This document shows positions 24,015 through 32,012 of a stretch of 39,167 nt of DNA, piece by piece; position 1 is the stretch's first letter, and every line of letters starts with the position of its first letter. Source of the stretch: Mycobacterium sp. 852002-51057_SCH5723018 (GTDB lineage: Bacteria > Actinomycetota > Actinomycetes > Mycobacteriales > Mycobacteriaceae). A model generated the notes under the pieces. That model was given only the letters and a program-made list of their open reading frames with translations, was not told the DNA's origin and made no database searches. The stretch lies in NCBI RefSeq assembly GCF_001667035.1, contig NZ_LZIR01000084.1:1-39167 (forward strand), read 5' to 3'. The position numbers were made by a program, and so were the translations under genes.

Positions 24015-25178
24015 CTACGGCTGCCCGTCGAGCGCGGTTGTCGGCACCGGCGCGTCGGCGGCCAGCGCATCGAACAACTTGCCGGCGGCGTCGTGGTTCC
24101 ACACCACCACCGACCCGGCGTCGCTGTTGGTGAACGCCCCGATCGGGACGGTCATGGCCGCGGGCGATCCGTGCAGCGCCCAGCCCAGCCGCCCCAAGTC
24201 CCAGACGTGGTCACCGCGGTCCACGGTCAGGGCGCCGGCGGCCGTGCGCGGCACCGAGTACCAGCGCACCGGATCGAGCCACACCGCGGGACTGGCGATG
24301 CGGTGCAGCAGCGCCGACAGGAATTGCCGTTGGTTGACCATCCGGTCCAGATCCGCGCGCGGGGTGTCACGCGTCCTGACGTATCCGAGGGCCGTGCGGC
24401 CGTCCAGCTTCTGGCAGCCGGCCGGCAGGTCGATGCCGGCGAGCGGATCGCTGATCGGCATGGTCGGGCACATGGTGACCCCGCCGAGCGCGTCGACCAG
24501 GGCGGCGAACCCGCCGAAGCCGATCTCGGCGTAGTGATCGAGCCGCAGCCCGGTGGCCTGCTCCACCGTGTGGGCCAGCAAGGGCGCCCCGCCGATCGCG
24601 AACGCGGCGTTGATCTTGTCCTTGCCGTGGCCCGGGATCGGCACGTAGGAGTCGCGGGGGATCGACACCACGGTCACCCGCGTGCCCGACGCCAGCTGCG
24701 GCACGTGCACCAGCAGGATGGTGTCGGTGCGGCTGCTGCCGACGTCGCCGCCGGTGGCCAGGTCCTGCTGCTGCTCGGAGGTGAGCCCCCGGCGGGAATC
24801 GGAGCCGACGATCAGCCAGTTCGTCCCGCGGCCGGGCGACGGGCGATCAGAATAGTCGGTGAGCACCTGCTCTCGGCGCAGCGCGGTGTCGAACCACGCG
24901 GCCGCTCCCACGGCACCTACGCCGGCCAACAGCGCGACCATCAGCAGCGCGACGAGCACCAAGCGGACCCTGCTTCTGCGTTTGCGGCGCGCGCTCGGGG
25001 CGACGGGTCGCGGCGGGGGGCTGGCCGCCGGGCCCGGACGGGGCGCCGGGGACGGCGGTGTTGGCCGGCGCAGCGGCGTCGTTCGATCGAACGGCGCGGG
25101 CGCGGGGCCGGTGACGCGGCGCACCGGCCGCGGCGGGGGCCTTGGCCGCTCGCGTGCTCGGTCGCCGTTCACCTGCAC
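24015..25178 (-). CDS. LytR-CpsA-Psr (LCP) family protein
   Basis: A 387-aa LCP protein; such enzymes attach cell-wall polymers (arabinogalactan in mycobacteria) to peptidoglycan. Residues 1-70 form a Pro/Arg-rich cytoplasmic tail, 72-95 a membrane helix (VRLVLVALLMVALLAGVGAV), and the rest is the extracellular LCP domain with NWLIVGSDSR, SRTDTILLVHV, VVSIPRDSYVPIPG and GYVRTRDTPRADLDRMVNQR. The basic and acidic residues that bind the polyprenyl phosphate are present. GTG 25178 is used; GTG 25172 is also possible. Its M. tuberculosis neighbour Rv3840 is annotated as much shorter. It lies downstream of the IdeR-boxed Rv3839-like gene, 25 nt apart. Confidence 0.9.
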   Translation of the reverse strand: MQVNGDRARERPRPPPRPVRRVTGPAPAPFDRTTPLRRPTPPSPAPRPGPAASPPPRPVAPSARRKRRSRVRLVLVALLMVALLAGVGAVGAAAWFDTALRREQVLTDYSDRPSPGRGTNWLIVGSDSRRGLTSEQQQDLATGGDVGSSRTDTILLVHVPQLASGTRVTVVSIPRDSYVPIPGHGKDKINAAFAIGGAPLLAHTVEQATGLRLDHYAEIGFGGFAALVDALGGVTMCPTMPISDPLAGIDLPAGCQKLDGRTALGYVRTRDTPRADLDRMVNQRQFLSALLHRIASPAVWLDPVRWYSVPRTAAGALTVDRGDHVWDLGRLGWALHGSPAAMTVPIGAFTNSDAGSVVVWNHDAAGKLFDALAADAPVPTTALDGQP

Positions 25179-25203
25179 AACGTACGTGCGGGAACGGCTT
25201 CGG

Positions 25204-25980
25204 TCAGCGGCGGGCGCGCAGCCCGTTGATGAACGGGCAACCCATCAGCAAACGGAAGGCCTGGCTCAGCCCGGGCATGTCGTCCACCGGCCGGTGGAAC
25301 GGCAACCGGACGTCGCGATCGCCGTCGTTGCCTTCGACGCGGAATCGCACGCCGTACCGGTCGAGCCCGAGCGGGCGGACCTTTCCGCGCCGCAGCCCCG
25401 CGGGCAGCTTCGACACCAGCCGCGCCAGCACGTCGTTGTGGACGGTGTCCAGGTGCCACAGCAGGCTCGCCTCGATCGCGCAGAACGGGTCGGGCCGGGC
25501 CGCGAGCAGATCCGAAACGCTGACGGGCTCGGCGCCGGTGGCATCGGTGACGACCACGGACGCGATCTCCAGCCGCACCAGGCCGTACCGGGGGTCGTCC
25601 CCGTCGCCGGGCGCGGATCTGGGCGTTTGGACCTGAAGCAAGGCCGGATTCGGGTGCTCGGCGGCGATTTGGTCGAGCAGCGCTGTCACCGCCGGCGGTG
25701 GCACCGGCAGCAGGAGGCCGCGCACCCACACCAGCGACCGGACCGGCTCCCGCAGCGGGAGCGGGGCGTAGTCGGTGAGTTCCAGCAGCGCCTGCGACCC
25801 GGACGCCGGGCCGGCGGTGTCTAGGGGAAGCGCGATCGCGAAGGATCCATCCGGTAGCAGGTGATGCACCGGCGTGGGGATCGGGTCCCGGCGCTCGATC
25901 GCCAGCAGCGCGCCGCCGGCTCGGCTACACGCGCTGCGGATGCGTTCGGCGGTCGTCGGCGCGGGGATCGTCAGCGTCAT
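25204..25980 (-). CDS. Iron-regulated protein (Rv3839-like)
   Basis: A 258-aa protein, the length I recall for Rv3839. It begins MTLTIPAPTTAERIRSACSR and resembles proteins with a DUF2470-type C-terminal region (GVRFRVEGNDGDRDVRLPFH, MPGLSQAFRLLMGC). There is no signal peptide. AGGAG precedes two adjacent ATG codons (25983, 25980); the second gives 258 aa. A 19-bp IdeR box lies 18 nt before the start, so the gene is probably repressed by iron. It is likely co-transcribed with the LCP gene. The biochemical function is unknown. Confidence 0.85.
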   Translation of the reverse strand: MTLTIPAPTTAERIRSACSRAGGALLAIERRDPIPTPVHHLLPDGSFAIALPLDTAGPASGSQALLELTDYAPLPLREPVRSLVWVRGLLLPVPPPAVTALLDQIAAEHPNPALLQVQTPRSAPGDGDDPRYGLVRLEIASVVVTDATGAEPVSVSDLLAARPDPFCAIEASLLWHLDTVHNDVLARLVSKLPAGLRRGKVRPLGLDRYGVRFRVEGNDGDRDVRLPFHRPVDDMPGLSQAFRLLMGCPFINGLRARR

Positions 25981-25997
25981 CATGCTCCTCACTTGGC

Positions 25998-26016
25998 TTA
26001 GGTAAGCCTAAGTTAA
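25998..26016. promoter_or_regulatory. IdeR iron box
   Basis: TTAGGTAAGCCTAAGTTAA matches the mycobacterial IdeR consensus TTAGGTTAGGCTAACCTAA at 15 of 19 positions and is centred over the presumed promoter of the Rv3839-like gene. M. tuberculosis Rv3839 is IdeR-regulated, so this agrees with the family. Confidence 0.8.
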
Positions 26017-26084
26017 CTTACGACTCAGGGCGTCGCAAGGCTGGTTGACATCGGTCGCCGTCAGGGCGCCGTTAGGGTTGGGGA

Positions 26085-27038
26085 GTGGTCCGCATCGCTT
26101 ACCTCGGTCCCGAAGGGACCTTCACCGAGGCGGCGCTGCTGCAAATCACGGGCGCCGGGCTGGTTCCCGAGCAGGGATCGGATCCCGTGCGGTGCATGCC
26201 AATCGAAAGCACACCCGCGGCACTCAACGCCGTTCGCGACGGCGACGCCGATTACGCGTGCGTCCCGATCGAGAACTCGATCGACGGCTCGGTGATCCCG
26301 ACGCTGGACAGCGTGGCCATCGGCTCGCCGCTGCAGGTGTTCGCCGAGACGACGCTGGACGTGGTGTTCAGCATCGTCGTCAAACCCGGTGTCACCGCGG
26401 CCGACGTGCGCACGTTGGCGGCCTTCCCGGTGGCGGTGGCCCAGGTCCGGCAGTGGCTGGCCGCGCACCTGCCCGGCGTCGAAGTGCGGCCGGCGTACTC
26501 CAATGCCGACGCGGCGCGACAGGTGGCCGAGGGCCAGGCCGACGCCGCGGTGACGTCACCGTTGGCCGCCGCCCATTGGAGGCTGGCGTCACTGGCCGAC
26601 GGTGTCGTCGACGAACCCAACGCCCGCACCCGCTTCGTCCTGATCGGTCTGCCGGGACCGCCACCGGCCCGCACCGGAGCCGATCGAACGTCGGTGGTGC
26701 TGCGCATCGACAACGTGCCGGGCGCCCTGTTGTCGGCGCTGGCCGAATTCGGGATCCGCGGCATCGATCTGACCCGCATCGAATCCCGGCCCACCAGAAC
26801 TGAACTCGGCACCTACCTGTTCTTTGCCGACTGCGTCGGCCACATCGACGACGGCGCCGTCGCCGAGGCGCTCAAGGCGTTGCACCGCCGTTGTGCCGAT
26901 GTGAGATACCTGGGTTCCTGGCCGACGGGTTCGGCCGTCGGTGTGCCGCCACCGCCGGCCGACGAGGCCTCACGCTGGCTCGCGCGACTGCGGGAAGGCA
27001 AACCCGAGCAGCCCCCCGGCGGGGGGTTTGCACCATGA
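26085..27038 (+). CDS. pheA: Prephenate dehydratase
   Basis: A 317-aa enzyme that turns prephenate into phenylpyruvate for phenylalanine synthesis. The catalytic domain spans about 1-190 (RIAYLGPEGTFTEAALLQ, CVPIENSIDGSV, and NARTRFVLIG with the TRF motif). The C-terminal ACT domain (about 205-280: TSVVLRIDNVPGALLSALAE, LTRIESRP) binds phenylalanine for feedback inhibition. GTG 26085 is 6 nt after TAGGGT (26073-26078), suggesting a leaderless mRNA. It overlaps the histidine phosphatase gene by 4 nt, so the two are coupled. Same order as Rv3838c-Rv3837c. Confidence 0.95.
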   Translation: MVRIAYLGPEGTFTEAALLQITGAGLVPEQGSDPVRCMPIESTPAALNAVRDGDADYACVPIENSIDGSVIPTLDSVAIGSPLQVFAETTLDVVFSIVVKPGVTAADVRTLAAFPVAVAQVRQWLAAHLPGVEVRPAYSNADAARQVAEGQADAAVTSPLAAAHWRLASLADGVVDEPNARTRFVLIGLPGPPPARTGADRTSVVLRIDNVPGALLSALAEFGIRGIDLTRIESRPTRTELGTYLFFADCVGHIDDGAVAEALKALHRRCADVRYLGSWPTGSAVGVPPPPADEASRWLARLREGKPEQPPGGGFAP

Positions 27039-27721
27039 CCGGTCGTTTGGTGTTGGTTCGGCACGGCCAGTCCTACGGCAACGTCGAGCGCCGGCTGGAT
27101 ACCCGGCCGCCCGGCGCAGAGCTCACGCCGTTGGGCCGCGACCAGGCCCGCGCGTTCGCCCGCAGCTCGGGACGGCCGGCGATCCTCGCGCATTCCGTGG
27201 CGATCCGGGCGTCGCAGACCGCCGCGGTGATCGGAACCGAACTCGACCTGGCCGCCCTCGAGGTTCCCGGGATCCACGAGGTACAGGTGGGCAAGCTGGA
27301 GGACCGCACCGACGACGAGGCGGTCGCAGAATTCAACGCGATCTACGAGCGATGGCATCGCGGCGAGCTCGACCTGCCGCTGCCCGGCGGTGAGACGGGC
27401 AACGAGGTGTTGGACCGCTACGTGCCGGTGCTGACCGAGCTGCGCATGCGCTACCTCGACGACGACGAATTCAACGGCGACATCGTCGTCGTCAGCCATG
27501 GCGCGGCCATCCGGCTGGCCTCCGCCGTGCTGGCCGGGGTGGACGGCAACTTCGCGCTGGATCACCACCTCGACAACGCCGAATCGGTGGTGTTGGCCCC
27601 GATCACCGACGGCCGATGGAGTTGTCTGCGGTGGGGAACGCTGCAGCCGCCGTTCTACCCTCAGACCGACGCAAGCCCCGTCCCGAACGCGGTCAGCTCA
27701 AGCACCGACCCGATGGGCTAG
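27035..27721 (+). CDS. Histidine phosphatase (phosphoglycerate mutase family)
   Basis: A 228-aa branch-1 histidine phosphatase. The catalytic LVLVRHGQSYGN is at the N-terminus, followed by LTPLGRDQARAFA, the family SxRAxQTA segment AIRASQTAAVIG, a Glu in EVQVGKLEDRT and VVVSHGAAIRLA near the C-terminus. The substrate cannot be told from sequence; the family includes mutases and phosphatases. ATG 27035 overlaps the pheA stop (ATGA). The final residues overlap the convergent small gene by 24 nt. Corresponds to Rv3837c. Confidence 0.9.
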   Translation: MTGRLVLVRHGQSYGNVERRLDTRPPGAELTPLGRDQARAFARSSGRPAILAHSVAIRASQTAAVIGTELDLAALEVPGIHEVQVGKLEDRTDDEAVAEFNAIYERWHRGELDLPLPGGETGNEVLDRYVPVLTELRMRYLDDDEFNGDIVVVSHGAAIRLASAVLAGVDGNFALDHHLDNAESVVLAPITDGRWSCLRWGTLQPPFYPQTDASPVPNAVSSSTDPMG

Positions 27722-27919
27722 CCACCCCTCCACGATTTCGGTGCATTCACAGCCGACGGCGTCGCAGTCGACGACGAACGTGTGCACGAAGAGCTCGGGG
27801 CTCGCGCAGTCCGGTTCGGTGCATTCCAGCCGTCCCCAGAACCGGCCTTGGGAATGGCGAATGATGGTGCCGTGGCAGTGATCCAAACCCGCCTGGCATT
27901 CGCGACACTCGGCGCTCAT
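27698..27919 (-). CDS. Small Cys-rich protein (73 aa)
   Basis: A 73-aa protein with many Cys and His residues: CREC near residues 5-8, DHCHG near 13-17, CTEPDC near 33-38 and DCDAVGCEC near 51-59, the layout of a zinc- or metal-binding domain. It has no membrane segment and no signal peptide. Both the pattern and its even codon use argue for a real gene. It ends 24 nt inside the convergent phosphatase gene. It probably precedes nothing in operon; the metallopeptidase gene lies 53 nt upstream. I recall similar small proteins in other actinobacteria but know no function. Confidence 0.7.
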   Translation of the reverse strand: MSAECRECQAGLDHCHGTIIRHSQGRFWGRLECTEPDCASPELFVHTFVVDCDAVGCECTEIVEGWLAHRVGA

Positions 27920-27972
27920 GAGCCGTTCATAGCACCCGGTCCCGGCGAAGTCCCGTTGCCGCGCCCAAGAAG

Positions 27973-28323
27973 TCAGGACCAGCCCAGTTCTTCCAGCCGG
28001 TCGTCGCCGATGCCGAAATGGTGGGCGATCTCGTGGATCACCGTGACCGCGACCTCCTCGACCACCTCGTTGTCGGAGTCACAGACGTCCAGCAGGGCCT
28101 CCCGGTAGATCGTGATGGCGTCCGGCAGCGACCCGGCATAGTCGGAGTCGCGCTCGGTCAGCGCCACCCCCTCGTACAGCCCGAGCAGTTCGGCGTCCTC
28201 GGGGTGGCGGTCTTCGACCAGGACGACGACGTTGTCCATGGCGGCGGCCAACTCGGGCGGGATCAGGTCGAGCGCATCGGAGACCAGCTCGTCGAACCGC
28301 TGCGGATCCATCCGCACGGACAC
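27973..28323 (-). CDS. Zincin-like metallopeptidase (Rv3836-like)
   Basis: A 116-aa protein whose VIHEIAHHFGIGDDRLEELGW carries the HExxH zinc-peptidase motif. The family (DUF1025) is small, and M. tuberculosis Rv3836 looks similar. Near the start SVRMDPQRFDELVSDALDL and GVALTERDSDYAGSLPDAIT are conserved. GTG 28323 (VSVRMDP) is used; the coding start lies 4 nt after the upstream gene's stop, so it belongs with the septum-formation-type gene. The substrate is unknown. Confidence 0.88.
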   Translation of the reverse strand: MSVRMDPQRFDELVSDALDLIPPELAAAMDNVVVLVEDRHPEDAELLGLYEGVALTERDSDYAGSLPDAITIYREALLDVCDSDNEVVEEVAVTVIHEIAHHFGIGDDRLEELGWS

Positions 28324-28327
28324 CCGG

Positions 28328-29689
28328 CTAGCCTCCCGGTGCCGGCTCGGCCGGTGGGGGCGCCGGCGCTTCCGGGGGAGGGTTCGCCGGCGGCGGCGCC
28401 TCGGGGGCGGGGTTGGCCGGTGGCGGCGCCCCGCCGTCGGCCGGTGGAGGGGGCCCTTGGGGCGCCTGCGGCGCCTGGCTGGCCGGTGTCTGCGAAGCCG
28501 GCGGCTGCTGTTGCTGCGGAAGGTGCTGATTGTTCGGCGGGATGACGTCCGGCGGGGAGCTGGGCTGGGCCGGGGTCTGCACCGGGATCGGCGGCATCGT
28601 GAGCCGCTCCTCGGGGATGTCGGGCGGTGGTACCGGCGGCTGGCCGTTGATCAGCAGGTGGCCCTTGGCGCTGTTGACCAGCGCGGCCCAGCCGCCGTTG
28701 CCCAGCGTCGCGCCGATGCTGCACGCCACCGCGCGGCTGCCCGCCGACCAGCTGGGCAGCGACACCGTCGGGTAGATCAGCGTCAGCGTGGTGGTGCGCA
28801 ACTTGACGGGCGCAAGGTAGGCGTCCGTCATCCTGGTGCACAAATCCTTGATGAACCCGTCCTGGTCGGGCTCCGACGGCAGGGCGCCGGGAAACTTCTC
28901 GGCCAGGTTCACCGTGCCGGTGACCTCCATGGCGTGTGGTGCCGCGCAGTCGACCGGGACGTCGATCGGCTGATTGGTGGTCGGGTCGATGCTCAGGCAA
29001 GTGCCGGCCGGCCACACCTTGGACTGGTCGATGTCGGCGACCTTGCCCTTGAACGCCTCCTGCTGGTTGTTGGCGCCGGGCAGCTGCAGGCCGCACAGCA
29101 TGCGGCGCTCGCCGGACTGGCGCCAGGCCCGGTCACCGGCCCAGAGCAGGCTGACGGTGAACTTACCGTTGGGGTCGAACTTCGGTCCGAGGTAGTTGCG
29201 GATCGCGGGCTCGCACTGCTCCAGCGTCATCTGCTGGATGCGGGCCGGCGACGGGGGAGCGGCGTTGGGCCCGTACTCGGAGCCGGGAAAGGTGCTCATG
29301 TCTACGGACTCGGCCACCTCGAACTTGTGATTGTCGGCGCAGCTGACGAGGCCGGCCGACTCCGGGGTCGCGTCCGGCCACGTCAGGCAGTCGCCGCTGC
29401 GGGCGCGGTTGAAGGCGGCGTCGCCGCGGCTGCCCGTGCTGGGCACCGGATTGCTGCCCATGTAGCCGGCCAGCCGCCCCTGCCCCGGCCCGACCGGAAT
29501 CGCGGTGACCAGCCCGGCGATCAGCAGCGCCCCCAGGGCGGTGAGCAGCAACGCCCGCCGCGTGGCCGTCGCCTGCAGCCCGCGCGGCCATTGGAAGCCG
29601 GGCGGCCGTTCCGCTGGGTCGTTCGAGGGGCCGGCGGGGGTGCCGGCCTCCGAAACTTCCTTCTCGGGCGCTTGCGACATCGGGTCCAT
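28328..29689 (-). CDS. Septum-formation-type membrane protein (Rv3835-like)
   Basis: A 453-aa membrane protein. Residues 1-40 are cytoplasmic and Pro-rich, followed by a single membrane helix (RALLLTALGALLIAGLVTAI). The extracellular domain has a paired-Cys pattern (SGDCLTWPD, VSCADNHKFEVAE, EQCEPAI, AGTCLSIDP, DCAAPHAMEVTG, DLCTRM, AVACSIGAT) with the CxxxHxxE pattern of the septum-formation domain. From about residue 380 it is a long Pro/Ala/Gln-rich tail. ATG 29689 is used; ATG 29680 is possible. It may act in septum formation (family knowledge only). It is divergent from serS. Confidence 0.85.
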   Translation of the reverse strand: MDPMSQAPEKEVSEAGTPAGPSNDPAERPPGFQWPRGLQATATRRALLLTALGALLIAGLVTAIPVGPGQGRLAGYMGSNPVPSTGSRGDAAFNRARSGDCLTWPDATPESAGLVSCADNHKFEVAESVDMSTFPGSEYGPNAAPPSPARIQQMTLEQCEPAIRNYLGPKFDPNGKFTVSLLWAGDRAWRQSGERRMLCGLQLPGANNQQEAFKGKVADIDQSKVWPAGTCLSIDPTTNQPIDVPVDCAAPHAMEVTGTVNLAEKFPGALPSEPDQDGFIKDLCTRMTDAYLAPVKLRTTTLTLIYPTVSLPSWSAGSRAVACSIGATLGNGGWAALVNSAKGHLLINGQPPVPPPDIPEERLTMPPIPVQTPAQPSSPPDVIPPNNQHLPQQQQPPASQTPASQAPQAPQGPPPPADGGAPPPANPAPEAPPPANPPPEAPAPPPAEPAPGG

Positions 29690-29801
29690 TCTGACAGGGC
29701 CAGCTAAGACCTGTGACAAATGTTGCAGATGTGATGCAGTGTGATCGTTCGGCCTGGACGCTGTGCGAGCCACCTGCCGCCGCAAAAGTAGTGTTTTGGC
29801 C

Positions 29802-31055
29802 GTGATCGACCTGAAGCTGCTCCGGGAAGACCCCGACGCCGTGCGCCGTTCCCAAGTCAGCCGTGGCGAGGACCCGGCGCTGGTGGACGCCCTGTTGGCG
29901 GCCGACACCATCCGCCGCTCGGCGATTTCCTCCGCCGACTCGCTACGCGCCGAACAAAAGGCCGCCAGCAAGAGCGTGGGCGCCGCGTCGCCCGACGAGC
30001 GCCCGGCATTGCTGGCGCGAGCCAAGGAGCTCGCCGAACAGGTGAAGACCGCCGAAGCCGCGCAAGCAGACGCCGAGACGGCGTTCACGGCGGCGCACAT
30101 GGCGATTTCCAACGTCGTGATCGACGGGGTGCCCCCCGGCGGGGAGGACGACTACCGGGTACTGGACGTGGTCGGCGAGCCGGCGGCGATCGACGGCCCC
30201 AAGGATCACCTGGAGCTCGGCGAGGCGCTGGGCCTCATCGACATGCAGCGCGGCGCCAAGGTGTCGGGCTCGCGGTTCTACTTCCTGACCGGCCGGGGCG
30301 CCCTGCTGCAGCTGGGGCTGCTGCAGCTGGCGCTGAGGCTGGCCGTCAACAACGGATTCATCCCGGTGATCCCGCCGGTGCTGGTGCGCCCGGAGGTGAT
30401 GGCCGGCACCGGGTTCCTCGGCGCCCACGCCGACGAGGTGTACCGGGTGGAGGCCGACGACCTGTACCTGGTCGGCACGTCCGAGGTGCCGCTGGCCGGC
30501 TACCACGCCGACGAGATCCTGGACCTGTCCGGCGGGCCGCTGCGCTACGCGGGCTGGTCGTCGTGTTTTAGGCGGGAAGCCGGCAGCTACGGCAAGGACA
30601 CCCGCGGCATCATCCGGGTGCACCAGTTCGACAAGGTGGAGGGCTTCGTCTACTGCCAGCCCGCCGACGCCGAGGCCGAACACCAGCGGCTGCTTGGTTG
30701 GCAGCGCGAGATGCTGGCCCTCATCGAAGTCCCGTATCGGGTGATCGACGTGGCCGCAGGCGATCTCGGCTCGTCGGCCGCGCGCAAGTTCGACTGCGAG
30801 GCGTGGGTGCCCACCCAGGGGGCCTACCGCGAGCTGACGTCGACGTCGAACTGCACCACCTTCCAAGCGCGCCGGTTGGCCACGCGCTTCCGCGACGACA
30901 ACGGCAAGCCGCAGATCGCGGCGACCCTCAACGGCACGCTGGGCACCACGCGGTGGCTGGTGGCCATCCTGGAAAACCATCAGCGGCCCGACGGCAGCGT
31001 GCGGGTGCCCGACGCGCTGGTCCCGTTCGTGGGCACCGAGCTGCTCGAGCCGTAG
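29802..31055 (+). CDS. serS: Seryl-tRNA synthetase
   Basis: A 417-aa class II aminoacyl-tRNA synthetase charging tRNA-Ser. An N-terminal coiled coil (about 1-100: AEQKAASKSVGAASPDERP, LAEQVKTAEAAQAD) binds the long variable arm. The catalytic core has motif 2 SSCFRREAGSYGKDTRGIIR and motif 3 NGTLGTTRWLVAILENHQ, with TSTSNCTTFQARR in between. GTG 29802 is 7 nt after TAGTGT (29789-29794), suggesting a leaderless mRNA; the ORF extension upstream is not conserved. Convergent with the next gene. Confidence 0.97.
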   Translation: MIDLKLLREDPDAVRRSQVSRGEDPALVDALLAADTIRRSAISSADSLRAEQKAASKSVGAASPDERPALLARAKELAEQVKTAEAAQADAETAFTAAHMAISNVVIDGVPPGGEDDYRVLDVVGEPAAIDGPKDHLELGEALGLIDMQRGAKVSGSRFYFLTGRGALLQLGLLQLALRLAVNNGFIPVIPPVLVRPEVMAGTGFLGAHADEVYRVEADDLYLVGTSEVPLAGYHADEILDLSGGPLRYAGWSSCFRREAGSYGKDTRGIIRVHQFDKVEGFVYCQPADAEAEHQRLLGWQREMLALIEVPYRVIDVAAGDLGSSAARKFDCEAWVPTQGAYRELTSTSNCTTFQARRLATRFRDDNGKPQIAATLNGTLGTTRWLVAILENHQRPDGSVRVPDALVPFVGTELLEP

Positions 31056-31634
31056 CTAGGCGACGCCCGCGAAGGTGGGGCTGCCCGCCTCGAGCGGGAC
31101 ACGGGCGGCGCGCGCGGTGAAGCTGATCGCGTGATACCACCCGCACAACATGGTGAGGTCCAGAATCTCGCGATCGTCGAATCCGTCGCGCACCGCTGCC
31201 CACAGGGCGTCGTCGATGTCGCGGTGGTCGCATAGCGCGTCGACGGCGCGAATCAACAGGCGGTCTCGCTCGGCGGTCCAGCACGCATCGCCGGCGCCGC
31301 CGTGGGTCAGGGAGCGGACCTGAGCGCGATCGAGGCGGGCCTTCTCCGCGAAAAAGGCGACGTGCACGCCCCATTCGTACTCACAGCCGCAGCGGGCGCA
31401 GGTTCGATCGATGACGATCTCGCGATCCCGCAGCGACAGCGACAACGAGCGGCTGAGCTCGTAGCTGCCCCACAGCGTCATGGCCTCGGCCATGGGCAGG
31501 TTCCGCACCATGGTGCGAAATAGCGCGATCGGCGGCACGCCGGGCGGCATCATCTTCTGCAGCTGCGCGGCCACCGCCGGCTCGTGGGGTGGCTTGAGGG
31601 CGCCGATGCGAGGCGTTACGATTTCCGTAACCAT
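31056..31634 (-). CDS. Carboxymuconolactone decarboxylase-like (AhpD-type) protein
   Basis: A 192-aa protein of the AhpD/CMD superfamily. The redox-type motif CARCGCEYEWGVHVAFF (Cys-x-x-Cys, x, Cys, Glu, His about 79-95) and LCGWYHAISFTARAARVP are characteristic. Such proteins serve as peroxidase partners or small decarboxylases; the true role is unknown here. ATG 31634 abuts the start region of the divergent HxlR gene and lies between two HxlR operator copies. It converges on serS, with adjacent stops. It may be a target of the HxlR regulator. Confidence 0.85.
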   Translation of the reverse strand: MVTEIVTPRIGALKPPHEPAVAAQLQKMMPPGVPPIALFRTMVRNLPMAEAMTLWGSYELSRSLSLSLRDREIVIDRTCARCGCEYEWGVHVAFFAEKARLDRAQVRSLTHGGAGDACWTAERDRLLIRAVDALCDHRDIDDALWAAVRDGFDDREILDLTMLCGWYHAISFTARAARVPLEAGSPTFAGVA

Positions 31635-31666
31635 GGAGAAAGAACCTACGTTACGGAAAACGAAAC
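31615..31666. promoter_or_regulatory. Tandem HxlR operator candidates
   Basis: GTTACG-N5-CGTAAC (31615-31631, perfect) and GTTACG-N5-CGAAAC (31650-31666, one mismatch) repeat at exactly 35 bp. They flank the start of the AhpD-like gene and precede the HxlR GTG at 31675. TTTCCGTAA (31622-31630) and TTACGGAAA (31651-31659) also pair. This fits a shared autoregulatory operator. Confidence 0.65.
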
Positions 31667-31674
31667 GTCAATCG

Positions 31675-31998
31675 GTGGCCCGGCCCGGCCGTCCGGTGCG
31701 GGGATCGACAACCGGGCGACCGATCATGGCCGCGCTCGACCTGCTCGGGCGGCGATGGTCGCTGCGGATGCTCTGGGAGCTTCGCGACGGAGCGCTGGGG
31801 GCGAGGTCGTTGCGCGAGCGGTGCGACGGCATGTCGCCGAGCGTGCTCTACGACCGCCTGGGTGAACTGACCGACGCGGGCCTCGTCGTGCAGCGAGACG
31901 ACCAGTGTTACGAATTGAGCGAGGTCGGCCGGTCCCTGGGCGAGGCGCTGATTCCCTTGGAGCAGTGGGCCCTTCGCTGGGCACGGACGATCCGCTGA
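31675..31998 (+). CDS. HxlR-family winged-helix regulator
   Basis: A 107-aa MarR-like winged-helix regulator of the HxlR family: AALDLLGRRWSLRMLWELRD (wing start), SLRERCDGMSPSVLYDRLGE (recognition helix), LTDAGLVVQRDDQCYELSE and LEQWALRWARTIR at the end. GTG 31675 is chosen because ATG 31633 would overlap the divergent start codon (CCATGG) and the operator copies; the longer form adds 14 residues. HxlR proteins often respond to aldehydes or redox stress. It probably controls itself and the AhpD-like gene. Confidence 0.85.
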   Translation: MARPGRPVRGSTTGRPIMAALDLLGRRWSLRMLWELRDGALGARSLRERCDGMSPSVLYDRLGELTDAGLVVQRDDQCYELSEVGRSLGEALIPLEQWALRWARTIR

Positions 31999-32012
31999 CG
32001 GCCTCGCTGTGC

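Noticed and set aside
23967..25229. 420-aa plus-strand frame over the LCP gene
   Set aside because: Shadow of the LCP gene; it lacks motifs and a ribosome binding site.
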